This document shows, in pieces, positions 42,529 to 49,006 of a DNA stretch of 49,006 nt. Position 1 is the stretch's first letter, and each line of letters begins with the position of its first letter. Position numbers and translations under genes: made by a program. Where the stretch lies: positions 1 through 49,006 of the forward strand of contig JAJDUC010000033.1 of NCBI GenBank assembly GCA_022826865.1, written 5' to 3'. The stretch is from Anaerolineae bacterium. Its GTDB lineage: Bacteria > Chloroflexota > Anaerolineae > Aggregatilineales > Phototrophicaceae. The notes under the pieces were generated by a model that saw only the letters and a list, made by a program, of their open reading frames with translations, ran no database searches and was not told the origin of the DNA.

Positions 42529-42548
42529 GGGCGAGCCAAGGCTCGCCC
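42529..42548. repeat. isolated GGGCGAGCC/GGCTCGCCC hairpin
   Basis: A 9-bp perfect stem with loop AA, of the same type as at 15965-15984 but with the loop bases complemented. It lies between the epimerase and methyltransferase-HNH genes. A similar but imperfect hairpin follows TTTGCGGGCGA at 46821. Confidence 0.75.
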
Positions 42549-42575
42549 CTACAAATTCGCTATTGACGAGTTGTC

Positions 42576-43829
42576 CTATAGGCGCATATAGCCCAGTTTC
42601 TTGTTCTGCCTTCGCAAACCGCTCAGGGTATAGATATTGCTTTTCAATCGATTGCAGGGACCGCAAAGCAGGATGCGATTCGATATGTGGTTCAGCCCGC
42701 CATCCGAGCGGGGGACGTTGTGGTCCAACTGCAGATAGCGCGGGTCGTCGAACTCTCGATAACAGCCCTGGCAGGTCGCCCCGTGCTGCTCCAGCAGATG
42801 CGCGTACATCTCGGCGCGGGACATCTTGCGACCGGGCGGTTCATGCACTTGCTTGACGCGCAGGAAGGGCGCGGCTGGCTGGGCGTCATCAGTTCGTATC
42901 GGCGGCTCGGTTGTGTAATGCACTTCGCCAAACATACCAACTTCTTTTTTGAGGCGGTCGACGACCACTTCATGCGCCTTGTCCCAAATGTCGATGCCAA
43001 TCCACTGTCGCCCCAGCCGCTCGGCGGCGACAGGCGTGGTCGCGCAGCCGCAGAAAGGGTCGAGCACGATGTCGCCTTCGTTTGTGGAGGCTTTGAGAAC
43101 GCGTTCATAAAGGGCGAGTGGCTTTTGTGTAGGGTATCCAGTGGCTTCTGGCTGATTGCCTCTCAATGCAGGAATATCCCAAACATCGCGCATCGTCACC
43201 ATTGTGAAGTAGCCCTGCTTATCCTGATGAATCTCAATGTTTGAGAACCCGTATTTATGTGATAGATAAGACTTTTCTTTTTGAGGATTAAAGACATATT
43301 TGGAAGACTTGCTATAGAACAACATCGTATCATGTTTTCTGCCAAACCAGCGCCTGCTAACACCTCCCGTTTTATAGAGCCACACGATTTCGTTCCTGAA
43401 ATTTTTCCAGCCGAATATCGCGTCCATGACAGCTTTGACATAGTGGCTCGCAGTGGAGTCAAAATGCAGGTAAATTGTTCCCGTTGATTTGAGCACACGG
43501 TGCATCTCCAGCAGGCGCACCGCCATGAAGCACATGAATGCGCCCATGCCATCGCTGTGGGCGTAGCGAGCGCTCTCAATCGCTTCCATCAGGCGGGGAT
43601 AGTCGTCGGTAATCTGGTCAACCCAGTCCTGGTGCACATCACGCTCCCAGGACCAGCGGTCTTGAAACTTGGCGCCGGCGGCGAGGCTGTCCGGCGTGGC
43701 GTGGAAATCGCGGTTCTTGTTGAAGGGCGGGTCTGTGGCGATGAGGTCGATAGTTTCGCTATTCATGCCGCGCAGGTACTTGAGGTTGTCGCCGTGATAA
43801 AGCGTTCTATTCTTGAAGTTTGCGGTCAT
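42576..43829 (-). CDS. beta-class DNA methyltransferase fused to an HNH nuclease domain
   Basis: This 417-residue protein carries the methyltransferase motif DPPF (residues 33-36), a variable central region and the SAM-binding motif DPFCGCATT (about 258), the same order as the enzyme at 6958, with which it shares blocks such as ASHYVKAVMDAIFG and GYPTQKPL. Its C-terminal domain is different: an HNH nuclease with zinc cysteines CQGC (353-356) and CGPC (389-392), the catalytic LDHNVPRSDGG (His370) and the closing Asn/Lys CNRLK. It may act as a one-protein restriction-modification enzyme. The central region (about 43090-43440) is AT-rich against its GC-rich ends. The ATG at 43829 is chosen by the family start; the ribosome site is poor because a GC-rich repeat lies directly upstream. 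It interrupts a carbohydrate gene cluster. Confidence 0.88.
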   Translation of the reverse strand: MTANFKNRTLYHGDNLKYLRGMNSETIDLIATDPPFNKNRDFHATPDSLAAGAKFQDRWSWERDVHQDWVDQITDDYPRLMEAIESARYAHSDGMGAFMCFMAVRLLEMHRVLKSTGTIYLHFDSTASHYVKAVMDAIFGWKNFRNEIVWLYKTGGVSRRWFGRKHDTMLFYSKSSKYVFNPQKEKSYLSHKYGFSNIEIHQDKQGYFTMVTMRDVWDIPALRGNQPEATGYPTQKPLALYERVLKASTNEGDIVLDPFCGCATTPVAAERLGRQWIGIDIWDKAHEVVVDRLKKEVGMFGEVHYTTEPPIRTDDAQPAAPFLRVKQVHEPPGRKMSRAEMYAHLLEQHGATCQGCYREFDDPRYLQLDHNVPRSDGGLNHISNRILLCGPCNRLKSNIYTLSGLRRQNKKLGYMRL

Positions 43830-43845
43830 AGGGCAATGCCCCCAA

Positions 43846-43990
43846 CGCGCTGCCCCCACCCCAAACCCCTCCCCCAGAACGAGGGAGGGGCTTTAAAACT
43901 TCTGAAAATGCTGCAGAATCTCCCCTCCCCTCCTTGTGGGATGCCTGCCATAGAGATGGCAGGAAGGGGCTGGGGGTTGGGGGGTGGGCG
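43846..43990. repeat. GC-rich dispersed repeat with hairpin module
   Basis: Two GC-tract halves related to 14260-14488, with a perfect 8-bp hairpin CCTGCCAT/ATGGCAGG (43944-43963, loop AGAG) preceded by GGGATGC. It sits directly upstream of the methyltransferase-HNH start and downstream of the Gfo/Idh stop. Confidence 0.78.
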
Positions 43991-43997
43991 CTTTGAA

Positions 43998-44990
43998 TCA
44001 AACATGCACCACCGCCTCCGTCTCCAACGACTCAATCGCCGCCGCCAGCACCTTCTGCGCCGCCAAGCCTTCGGCCGCGCTGCCGTCGATAGCTTCGGGC
44101 GCGACGCCATCGCCGACCTGCCGCAAGAAACAATGAATGCGCTCGCGGAAGGTATTCTCAAAATTATGGAAGCCGCCAAAGAGTGGATCGGTATAAACGG
44201 TCTTTTGCAGGTCGCCGGCCGGGTAAAGCGTCAATTCGCGCCACATGTCGTCCAGCACGAAACGCCCGCCGGTTCCGGCCACTTCACAGCGCTCCATCGG
44301 GTGGCCGCGCTCAATGTCGTAGCTGCCGGTCAAAGAACCGACGACCCCGTTGCGAAAACGGAAGCTGAACTGCGCCGTCGACCAGATCTGCCGGCCGGGC
44401 GCCTTTGCCCCGAAGCAATGCACAGCCTCAATATCGCCGCAGAAATAGCGCATCACATCGACCGTATGCGGGTGCAGGGACTTGATGTGATAGTGAGGCG
44501 AGGTTTCGGCCGGGTTCATGATCCACATGGCCATGTTGACGAAGAGCAGGTGCCCCAGCCGGCCTTCATCCACCCAAGACTTCGCGAGACGGGCCGCCGG
44601 CGTGAAGCGGTGGTTGAGGTTGATGCCATAGCAAAGCTCCAACTCGCGCCCTTTGGTCACCATTTCTTCAGCGGGCGCGATTTCGTTGGAGATCGGCTTT
44701 TCGCCCAGCACGTGGCAGCCCGCTTCCAGCGCCTGCATCGTCGGCAGGTAGTGATCGCTGCTATTTTCAAAGCCGCCGGTGGTGACGCTAACGACATCGG
44801 GCGCCAGATCGCGCAGCATGGTTTCAACATCGTAAAAGGCAGTCACGCTGTGCAGCGCCGCCGCCCGATCCGCTCGCTCGCGATCAATGTCGCAAACGCC
44901 GACAAGCTGGGCGAGCTCGTCTTGCGCGTGCAGCTTCGCGTGCAGATTGCCGATCGGTCCCAAGCCGATGACCGCTACCCGTAAACTCAT
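43998..44990 (-). CDS. Gfo/Idh/MocA family oxidoreductase (copy 1)
   Basis: This 330-residue NAD(P)-dependent sugar or inositol dehydrogenase has an N-terminal Rossmann fold with GLGPIGN (about residues 9-15) and the active-site EKP motif in LGEKPISNE (about 97-103), followed by the alpha/beta substrate domain with NHRFTPAA (about 125) and the likely catalytic His in HPHTVDVMRYF (about 175). It is a paralogue of the protein at 45785. Its ATG follows the sulfotransferase stop with no gap, indicating translational coupling. The substrate is probably a sugar or sugar acid. Confidence 0.9.
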   Translation of the reverse strand: MSLRVAVIGLGPIGNLHAKLHAQDELAQLVGVCDIDRERADRAAALHSVTAFYDVETMLRDLAPDVVSVTTGGFENSSDHYLPTMQALEAGCHVLGEKPISNEIAPAEEMVTKGRELELCYGINLNHRFTPAARLAKSWVDEGRLGHLLFVNMAMWIMNPAETSPHYHIKSLHPHTVDVMRYFCGDIEAVHCFGAKAPGRQIWSTAQFSFRFRNGVVGSLTGSYDIERGHPMERCEVAGTGGRFVLDDMWRELTLYPAGDLQKTVYTDPLFGGFHNFENTFRERIHCFLRQVGDGVAPEAIDGSAAEGLAAQKVLAAAIESLETEAVVHV

Positions 44991-45788
44991 CTATTGGCTA
45001 CTCCATTCCTCTAACACGCAGCCCCTCGCCCCGCTGGGGGAGGGATTTGGCCCGGGGGCAAGCCCGGCCAATTCCGGTATCTCGTAGTTGTATTCGCGCA
45101 TGGCGGGCTCAAAGAAGTCGAAATAGTTGACGCCGTCGTCATGCCGCCAGCGATTGATCGTGTCCTGGCGCATGATGATGCGCGCCAGCGGTATGCCCAG
45201 AAAAGCTTCCAGGCGCTCCAGAGTCTCTTCTTGTTTTGTTACCAGGTCTTCAAAGCGCACCTCGATCCAGCGCTTGGGCTTGGCTGTGGATTTGACCAGG
45301 TCGTACTGATATTTCCAGGATATGGCGCGGCGGAAGCGCTCGTCTTCCGTTTCCGGATACTGGACGCCGAAATCGCGCATGTCGTCGGTCTTGTGCGAAC
45401 CGATGATGCAGTCGCGGGGATTGCGAATCCAGAATATGTAGTGGATATCCGGGTACATGCGCAAAATCCAGGGGAAGACCAGCGTGGTCTCGGGCACCTT
45501 CCAGCCCTTCAGCGGCCGCGAATGATTCAATACCGATTCCAGATACCGATTGAAGTTTCTGATAAACGCGGGCGGAATCTCGGCATTGTGGGCGCGGCTG
45601 AAGTCCCAACTGAGATCGCCATTCCAGGTCACGTAGCGCGCGAACACTCGGCAGGCGTCGTACATGGCGTGGGCCGGGACCAGGTCGCCGGAGGGGTTCA
45701 GCGTCTGCCCCATGTAGACGCCGGAAGCGTAAAGCGTATGCGAAATCGCCCGCGTGCCGCTGTGGCCGCGCCCGATGACAGTGATCAC
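44991..45788 (-). CDS. sulfotransferase family protein
   Basis: This protein of about 265 residues has the PAPS-dependent sulfotransferase fold: the 5'-phosphosulfate loop is GRGHSGTRAIS (about residues 6-16) and the 3'-phosphate motif IRNPRDCIIGSHK (about 125-137). It would transfer sulfate to a carbohydrate or other hydroxyl. The GTG at 45788 overlaps the upstream Gfo/Idh stop as GTGA, which fixes the start. The last 20 or so residues (PGPNPSPSGARG) are translated from a GC-rich dispersed repeat (45018-45062), so the natural C-terminus has been replaced or extended. It is embedded without gaps between two Gfo/Idh genes. Confidence 0.82.
   Translation of the reverse strand: MITVIGRGHSGTRAISHTLYASGVYMGQTLNPSGDLVPAHAMYDACRVFARYVTWNGDLSWDFSRAHNAEIPPAFIRNFNRYLESVLNHSRPLKGWKVPETTLVFPWILRMYPDIHYIFWIRNPRDCIIGSHKTDDMRDFGVQYPETEDERFRRAISWKYQYDLVKSTAKPKRWIEVRFEDLVTKQEETLERLEAFLGIPLARIIMRQDTINRWRHDDGVNYFDFFEPAMREYNYEIPELAGLAPGPNPSPSGARGCVLEEWSSQ
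45018..45062. repeat. GC-rich dispersed repeat inside the sulfotransferase 3' end
   Basis: Carries CCCCTCGCCCC and GGGGGAGGGATTTGG, matching the tract at 41650-41680. It is read in frame as the C-terminal tail of the sulfotransferase. Confidence 0.65.
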
Positions 45789-46801
45789 AGGGAGACTGCC
45801 TGTCCCGAATCCCAAGATTCGATCGCCGCTTCAATAATGCGCTGAACGTGCAGGCCATCGGCGCCGGAAGCGTCGATCTTGTCGGGCGCGACGCCGGCCA
45901 GATTCTGGTCCACCCAATGGCTGATGCGGGTCTGGAAGGTTTCGCCGAAATGGCTCATGCCGCCGTAATTCTCGTGGCGTTCCGTCGTGCCTTCAAAGCG
46001 GGGATAGTAGATGAGTTCTTCGCAAGCGTCTCTGAGGAAGAAGCGCCCATCCGAGCCGAAGACATCAAGCGTCTCCAGGCCGTAGGAGCCGCCGCCCATG
46101 CTGGTGTGGCCCCAGTTGCCGTCGTAGCTGCCGCGCAGGTGGCCGATGATGCCATTCTCGTAGAGCAGGTTCACCTGCACGTTGGACCAGATCTTGCGGC
46201 CCTTGCCTTTCTTGAAAATCGCGTGCACTTGCGCCACGTCCGCTCCGGCGAAATAGCGCATGACATCGAGGGAATGCGGGTGCAGCGCGCGCATGTGGAA
46301 ATGCGGCGAGGTTTCATTGGGGTTGTTGATCCACATGGTCATGTCGATCATATTGACTTCGCCCAGCCGACCTCGCAGCAACCATTCTTTCGCCAGCGCG
46401 GCGGCGGGCGTGAAGCGGTGATTGAGGTTGATGCCGTAGCGCAGGCTCTTCTCTTTGGCCAGGGCGACCATTTCTTCGGCATGGTCGATTCGGTTGGAGA
46501 TGGGCTTTTCACCCAATACCGGGTATCCAGCGTCGAGCAGCTGCATGGTTGGCGCATGGTGGTCGCCGCCATTCTCGACGCCTGCTGTGGTAACGCTGGC
46601 GGCGTCGAAAGCGATGCCGCTATCGAGCAGCGATTGTACAGAGTAAAAGCCTTGGCAGCCGAAAGCTTCGGCAGCTTTGTCCGACCGTTCTTGGACAATG
46701 TCGCAGACGGCGACGACCTCCGCCTCCGGATGATTGTTATAGCAGCGACCGTGGTTATTGCCGATCCCGCCCATGCCGACAATGGCTACGCGTAAGGTCA
46801 T
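45785..46801 (-). CDS. Gfo/Idh/MocA family oxidoreductase (copy 2)
   Basis: This 338-residue dehydrogenase parallels copy 1: GMGGIGNNH (about residues 9-17), LGEKPISNR (about 96-104), YGINLNHRFTPAAALAK (about 120-136) and HPHSLDVMRYFAG (about 175). The two proteins are similar throughout, pointing to duplication around the sulfotransferase gene or to successive steps on related substrates. A good AAAGGAG precedes the ATG. It is the first gene of the three-gene coupled set with the sulfotransferase and copy 1. Confidence 0.9.
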   Translation of the reverse strand: MTLRVAIVGMGGIGNNHGRCYNNHPEAEVVAVCDIVQERSDKAAEAFGCQGFYSVQSLLDSGIAFDAASVTTAGVENGGDHHAPTMQLLDAGYPVLGEKPISNRIDHAEEMVALAKEKSLRYGINLNHRFTPAAALAKEWLLRGRLGEVNMIDMTMWINNPNETSPHFHMRALHPHSLDVMRYFAGADVAQVHAIFKKGKGRKIWSNVQVNLLYENGIIGHLRGSYDGNWGHTSMGGGSYGLETLDVFGSDGRFFLRDACEELIYYPRFEGTTERHENYGGMSHFGETFQTRISHWVDQNLAGVAPDKIDASGADGLHVQRIIEAAIESWDSGQAVSL

Positions 46802-46889
46802 ATGTGATCTCCTTTATCGTTTGCGGGCGACCTGGTTGGCCGCCCTTGCGGTTTAATTTCTCGTGGGCGACTCTATTGAATCGGTTGAA

Positions 46890-47090
46890 ACACTGCCCCC
46901 ATCCCCCGGCCCCTTCGCCATCTCTATGGCGAAGCATCCCCAAAATGGGGAAGGGGAGATTACTGACCAGTTTTGAGTCGTTAAAGCCCCTCCTTCATTA
47001 TGGGGGAGGGGTTTGGGGTGGGGGATTCATGACGAACATTTCTTCAAAACCTTCACGTTTGAATAGCACAGGGCCAGTCTTACAATTTGC
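46890..47090. repeat. MITE-like dispersed repeat related to 14260-14488
   Basis: The same sequence of parts as at 14290-14488: CCCCCATCCCCCGGCCCC, G-tracts ending GGTTTGGGGTGGGGG, then a tail with TTCAAAACC and CGTTTGAATAG. The hairpin module (TTCGCCAT/ATGGCGAA, 46914-46933) lies in the left half and in opposite orientation compared with the other copies. The terminal inverted repeats are too diverged to define the exact ends. Confidence 0.72.
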
Positions 47091-47135
47091 GTATTGCGGG
47101 CGACCTGAGAGCGCGCTGGCAAATTGTCGTCTTGA

Positions 47136-48545
47136 TTATTCTTCCTCGCGTGATTGCGCCTGCAATCTGATCGCTTTATTGACATCGCCGATGTATAAGG
47201 TTTCGTAAGCCTGCTGCGATGTCTTGAATGGGCCGACGCCCTTTGTGCCGTGCCAGTCGCCTTGGGTGAGCATGGGATTGGTCAAGCCGGTTTCAGCCTC
47301 GCGCTTAGTGATCCAAGCCTCCATACGCGCCCGCAGCGCATCCACTACATCGGGACGCTCTTCAGCGAGGTTGTTGTCTTCGTTCGGGTCTTCCACCAGA
47401 TTGTAAAGCTCAATCCCGGGTCTGAAGTGGAAATCCGGCTCTAGCGCGATCATCAGCTTCCAGCCGGGGCTGCGCCAGCCATGCTTGCGCATCCATGTGC
47501 ACTCGGTGATATAGAATTCGCTGTCAAACGAATTCACGTCGCCATCTACCATCGACATGAGTGACTGGCCGTCGAATTTGTAGCCGTCGCCCGCCGCTTG
47601 CTCCGCCAGCCCAGCCAGGTCGAGCAGGGTGGGCAGCAGGTCCTTGTGTTGATTAAATCCGCTGATACGCGCGCCGGCGGGGATTCTATCCGGATAGCGG
47701 ATGATCAGCGGAACGTGCAGCACGTTGTCGAAGATGCCGTGATGGTCAAACCAGATTTCGTGATCGTAGAGCGTCTCGCCGTGGTCGCCATTAAGGGCGA
47801 CGATTGTATTGTCGAGGATGCCCATACCGCTGAGCGCTTCAAAGATCGATTGAATGCAGGCGTCCATATAGGCGACGGCGCCATTGTATTGGGCGATAAT
47901 GTAGTCTTTGTCGGTGATTCCGGGCGGCATCCAGGACCGGAAAAAATCGGCGAAGGGTTTGAAGCTGAGCACCGGATCCATCGAGCGGTTGCTCGGTTCG
48001 CATTCATCGCCGTGATAAAACATGCGCTCGTAAGGTTCGGGCGGCAGGTAGGGCGGGTGCGGGTCCATGTGCCGCGTCGTGACGAACCAAGGCTGCCCGG
48101 TGGCATGGAGCCGCTCCAGCTCGGGTATCAAGGCATCGTTGAGGTTCTGCGCCTTGGGGCTCCGTCCCGTCGCATAACTTCCCCAGCCGTCGAACTCCAA
48201 ATAGTTGTCGTAGCCGCGCGAACTGGGATTGCCCTTGAAGCCGACCGACGTGGTGTTGTAGCCGTAGCGCCGAAGAATTTCGGCCGCAGTTGGCGCTTCC
48301 GCCCGCAAAGGACCCTGATGGCGCAGCGCCACCACTTGGGTGCCAAAGCAGTCACGTCCCGTGAGCATGGAGGCGTAGGCGGGCGTGGTCGGAATATGCG
48401 CGCTGAATGTGTTTTCGAACAGGGCACCGCTTTGGGCGAAGCGATCGATATGGGCTGTCGTCAGGCGCTCATATCCATAACAGGACATATGGTCGGCGCG
48501 GATGGAATCTATAGCAATCAGCAGAACATTAGGTTTATCTGTCAT
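47136..48545 (-). CDS. sulfatase-like hydrolase lacking the formylglycine motif
   Basis: This 469-residue protein has the alkaline phosphatase/sulfatase fold. Metal-binding segments are present: NVLLIAIDSIRADH (Asp near residue 13), HMDPHPPY (about 160) and NGDHGETLYDHEIWFDHHG (about 255-273). The sulfatase signature C/S-x-P-x-R, however, reads T-T-P-A-Y (in IPTTPAYASMLTGR, about 51-64): the residue converted to formylglycine is Thr and the Arg is Tyr. A sulfatase activity of the usual kind is therefore unlikely; a Thr nucleophile as in phosphodiesterase-type members is possible. AGGAGGG lies eight bases before the ATG. No signal peptide. It stands upstream of the sulfotransferase set. Confidence 0.87.
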   Translation of the reverse strand: MTDKPNVLLIAIDSIRADHMSCYGYERLTTAHIDRFAQSGALFENTFSAHIPTTPAYASMLTGRDCFGTQVVALRHQGPLRAEAPTAAEILRRYGYNTTSVGFKGNPSSRGYDNYLEFDGWGSYATGRSPKAQNLNDALIPELERLHATGQPWFVTTRHMDPHPPYLPPEPYERMFYHGDECEPSNRSMDPVLSFKPFADFFRSWMPPGITDKDYIIAQYNGAVAYMDACIQSIFEALSGMGILDNTIVALNGDHGETLYDHEIWFDHHGIFDNVLHVPLIIRYPDRIPAGARISGFNQHKDLLPTLLDLAGLAEQAAGDGYKFDGQSLMSMVDGDVNSFDSEFYITECTWMRKHGWRSPGWKLMIALEPDFHFRPGIELYNLVEDPNEDNNLAEERPDVVDALRARMEAWITKREAETGLTNPMLTQGDWHGTKGVGPFKTSQQAYETLYIGDVNKAIRLQAQSREEE

Positions 48546-48885
48546 ACGCTGCCCTCCTATATTGGACGAACAATTCGCTGCTTAGAAAGAAATGTTTAGA
48601 TTTGCCGTGGCGCGGTTATGTAAAATCGCTGCCACCCTATGGCTATAATCGCGGAAGTCTAGCACAAAGCGTTCAAGGTTGCTATAAAATTGACAACGGT
48701 ATTTGATACCGCGCCGGAATCTTCGCCTCACTCAATACACATCGGGAAACAATTGCCTTCGCCGCGCAGACGGGAGGTTAGTGTATTCTTTTCGGTTGAA
48801 ACAGAAAAAACTTTGCCACCGAGTACACCGAGAAAAACGAGAGCGTCGAGAATCGTGCACGAAATATGCCCTTTTCTCAGTAGAG
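48546..48885. other. gene-free interval upstream of the sulfatase-like gene
   Basis: No gene is recognised. A 17-base sequence CCACCGAGTACACCGAG (48816-48832) is the exact reverse complement of 37805-37821. Several AT-rich -10-like boxes exist but none pairs well with a -35. Confidence 0.45.
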
Positions 48886-49006
48886 TCAAGTTAGTCATGC
48901 AAAATTCAGCATAAGGTCGATATGTAGGGGCGACACTGTGTGTCGCTCGAAAATCCGCGCTTTTGTCGGCGGGCGACCGAATCGCCCCTACACCGTTCTT
49001 CAGATT
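48886..49006. repeat. GGGCGA-type dispersed hairpin repeat, cut by the window end
   Basis: Almost the same as 40105-40225: TTCAGCATAAGG, GATATGTAGGGGCGACAC, a nearly perfect hairpin (one mismatch, GTGTCGCTC), GTCGGCGGGCGACCGA and TTCTTCAGATT at the window edge. Confidence 0.82.

Overview
This 49 kb window is a chromosomal stretch of a bacterium with high-GC coding DNA, frequent TTG and GTG starts, good Shine-Dalgarno sequences and -35/-10 type promoters. The bifunctional rhamnulose-phosphate aldolase/dehydrogenase, the GH172 (DUF2961) protein, the ManD-type enolase-superfamily protein, the class V aminotransferase beside a SerA-like dehydrogenase, and many peptide-type ABC and Gfo/Idh/MocA genes fit an uncultured Chloroflexota (Anaerolineae/Caldilineae-like). 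That assignment is inference from gene content; no rRNA is present.

Layout. 1-1.6 kb: a complete IS3-family element, a fragment of a MITE-like repeat and a tRNA-Phe(GAA) with its own promoter. 1.7-6.9 kb: a glycosyltransferase, a GH172-type protein, a lipoprotein, an FAA-family hydrolase and a ManD-like sugar-acid dehydratase. 7.0-8.4 kb: a DNA methyltransferase fused to an Mrr-like nuclease. 8.4-14.2 kb: a SerA-like dehydrogenase and class V aminotransferase pair, an IolE-like isomerase, a threonine dehydratase-like enzyme and an ankyrin protein. 14.5-23.1 kb: VOC protein, alpha/beta hydrolase, MetA, YitT-like membrane protein, an SDR and a TlpA-like thioredoxin, a DUF4411/HTH-ImmA pair, Ndk and a GDP-fucose synthase-like epimerase. 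23.4-34.6 kb: two peptide/nickel-type ABC loci. One is an ATPase pair without permeases; the other is a complete operon (solute-binding protein, two permeases, two ATPases). They flank a fatty acid desaturase, an amidase and its GatC-like partner, and two gene remnants. 35.1-37.4 kb: a large CopC-CopD copper protein.

37.8-48.5 kb is a minus-strand carbohydrate region: bifunctional rhamnulose-1-phosphate aldolase/dehydrogenase, L-rhamnose isomerase, a TIM-barrel isomerase/epimerase, a methyltransferase-HNH fusion, a tightly coupled Gfo/Idh - sulfotransferase - Gfo/Idh set, and a sulfatase-like hydrolase that lacks the formylglycine motif. No rhamnulose kinase is present, so the route is incomplete here.

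The most unusual content is at two levels. First, two solo beta-class DNA methyltransferases carry different C-terminal nucleases (Mrr-like and HNH), both with an AT-rich central segment, and an internally deleted remnant of a third methyltransferase lies between them. Second, the gaps, and in places the gene ends, carry several families of short dispersed repeats. These include a MITE-like element with terminal inverted repeats, hairpin modules whose stems change in a compensating way between copies, a 19-bp module nested inside other repeats and inside a coding region, and a ~86-bp structured element found directly upstream of two unrelated genes.
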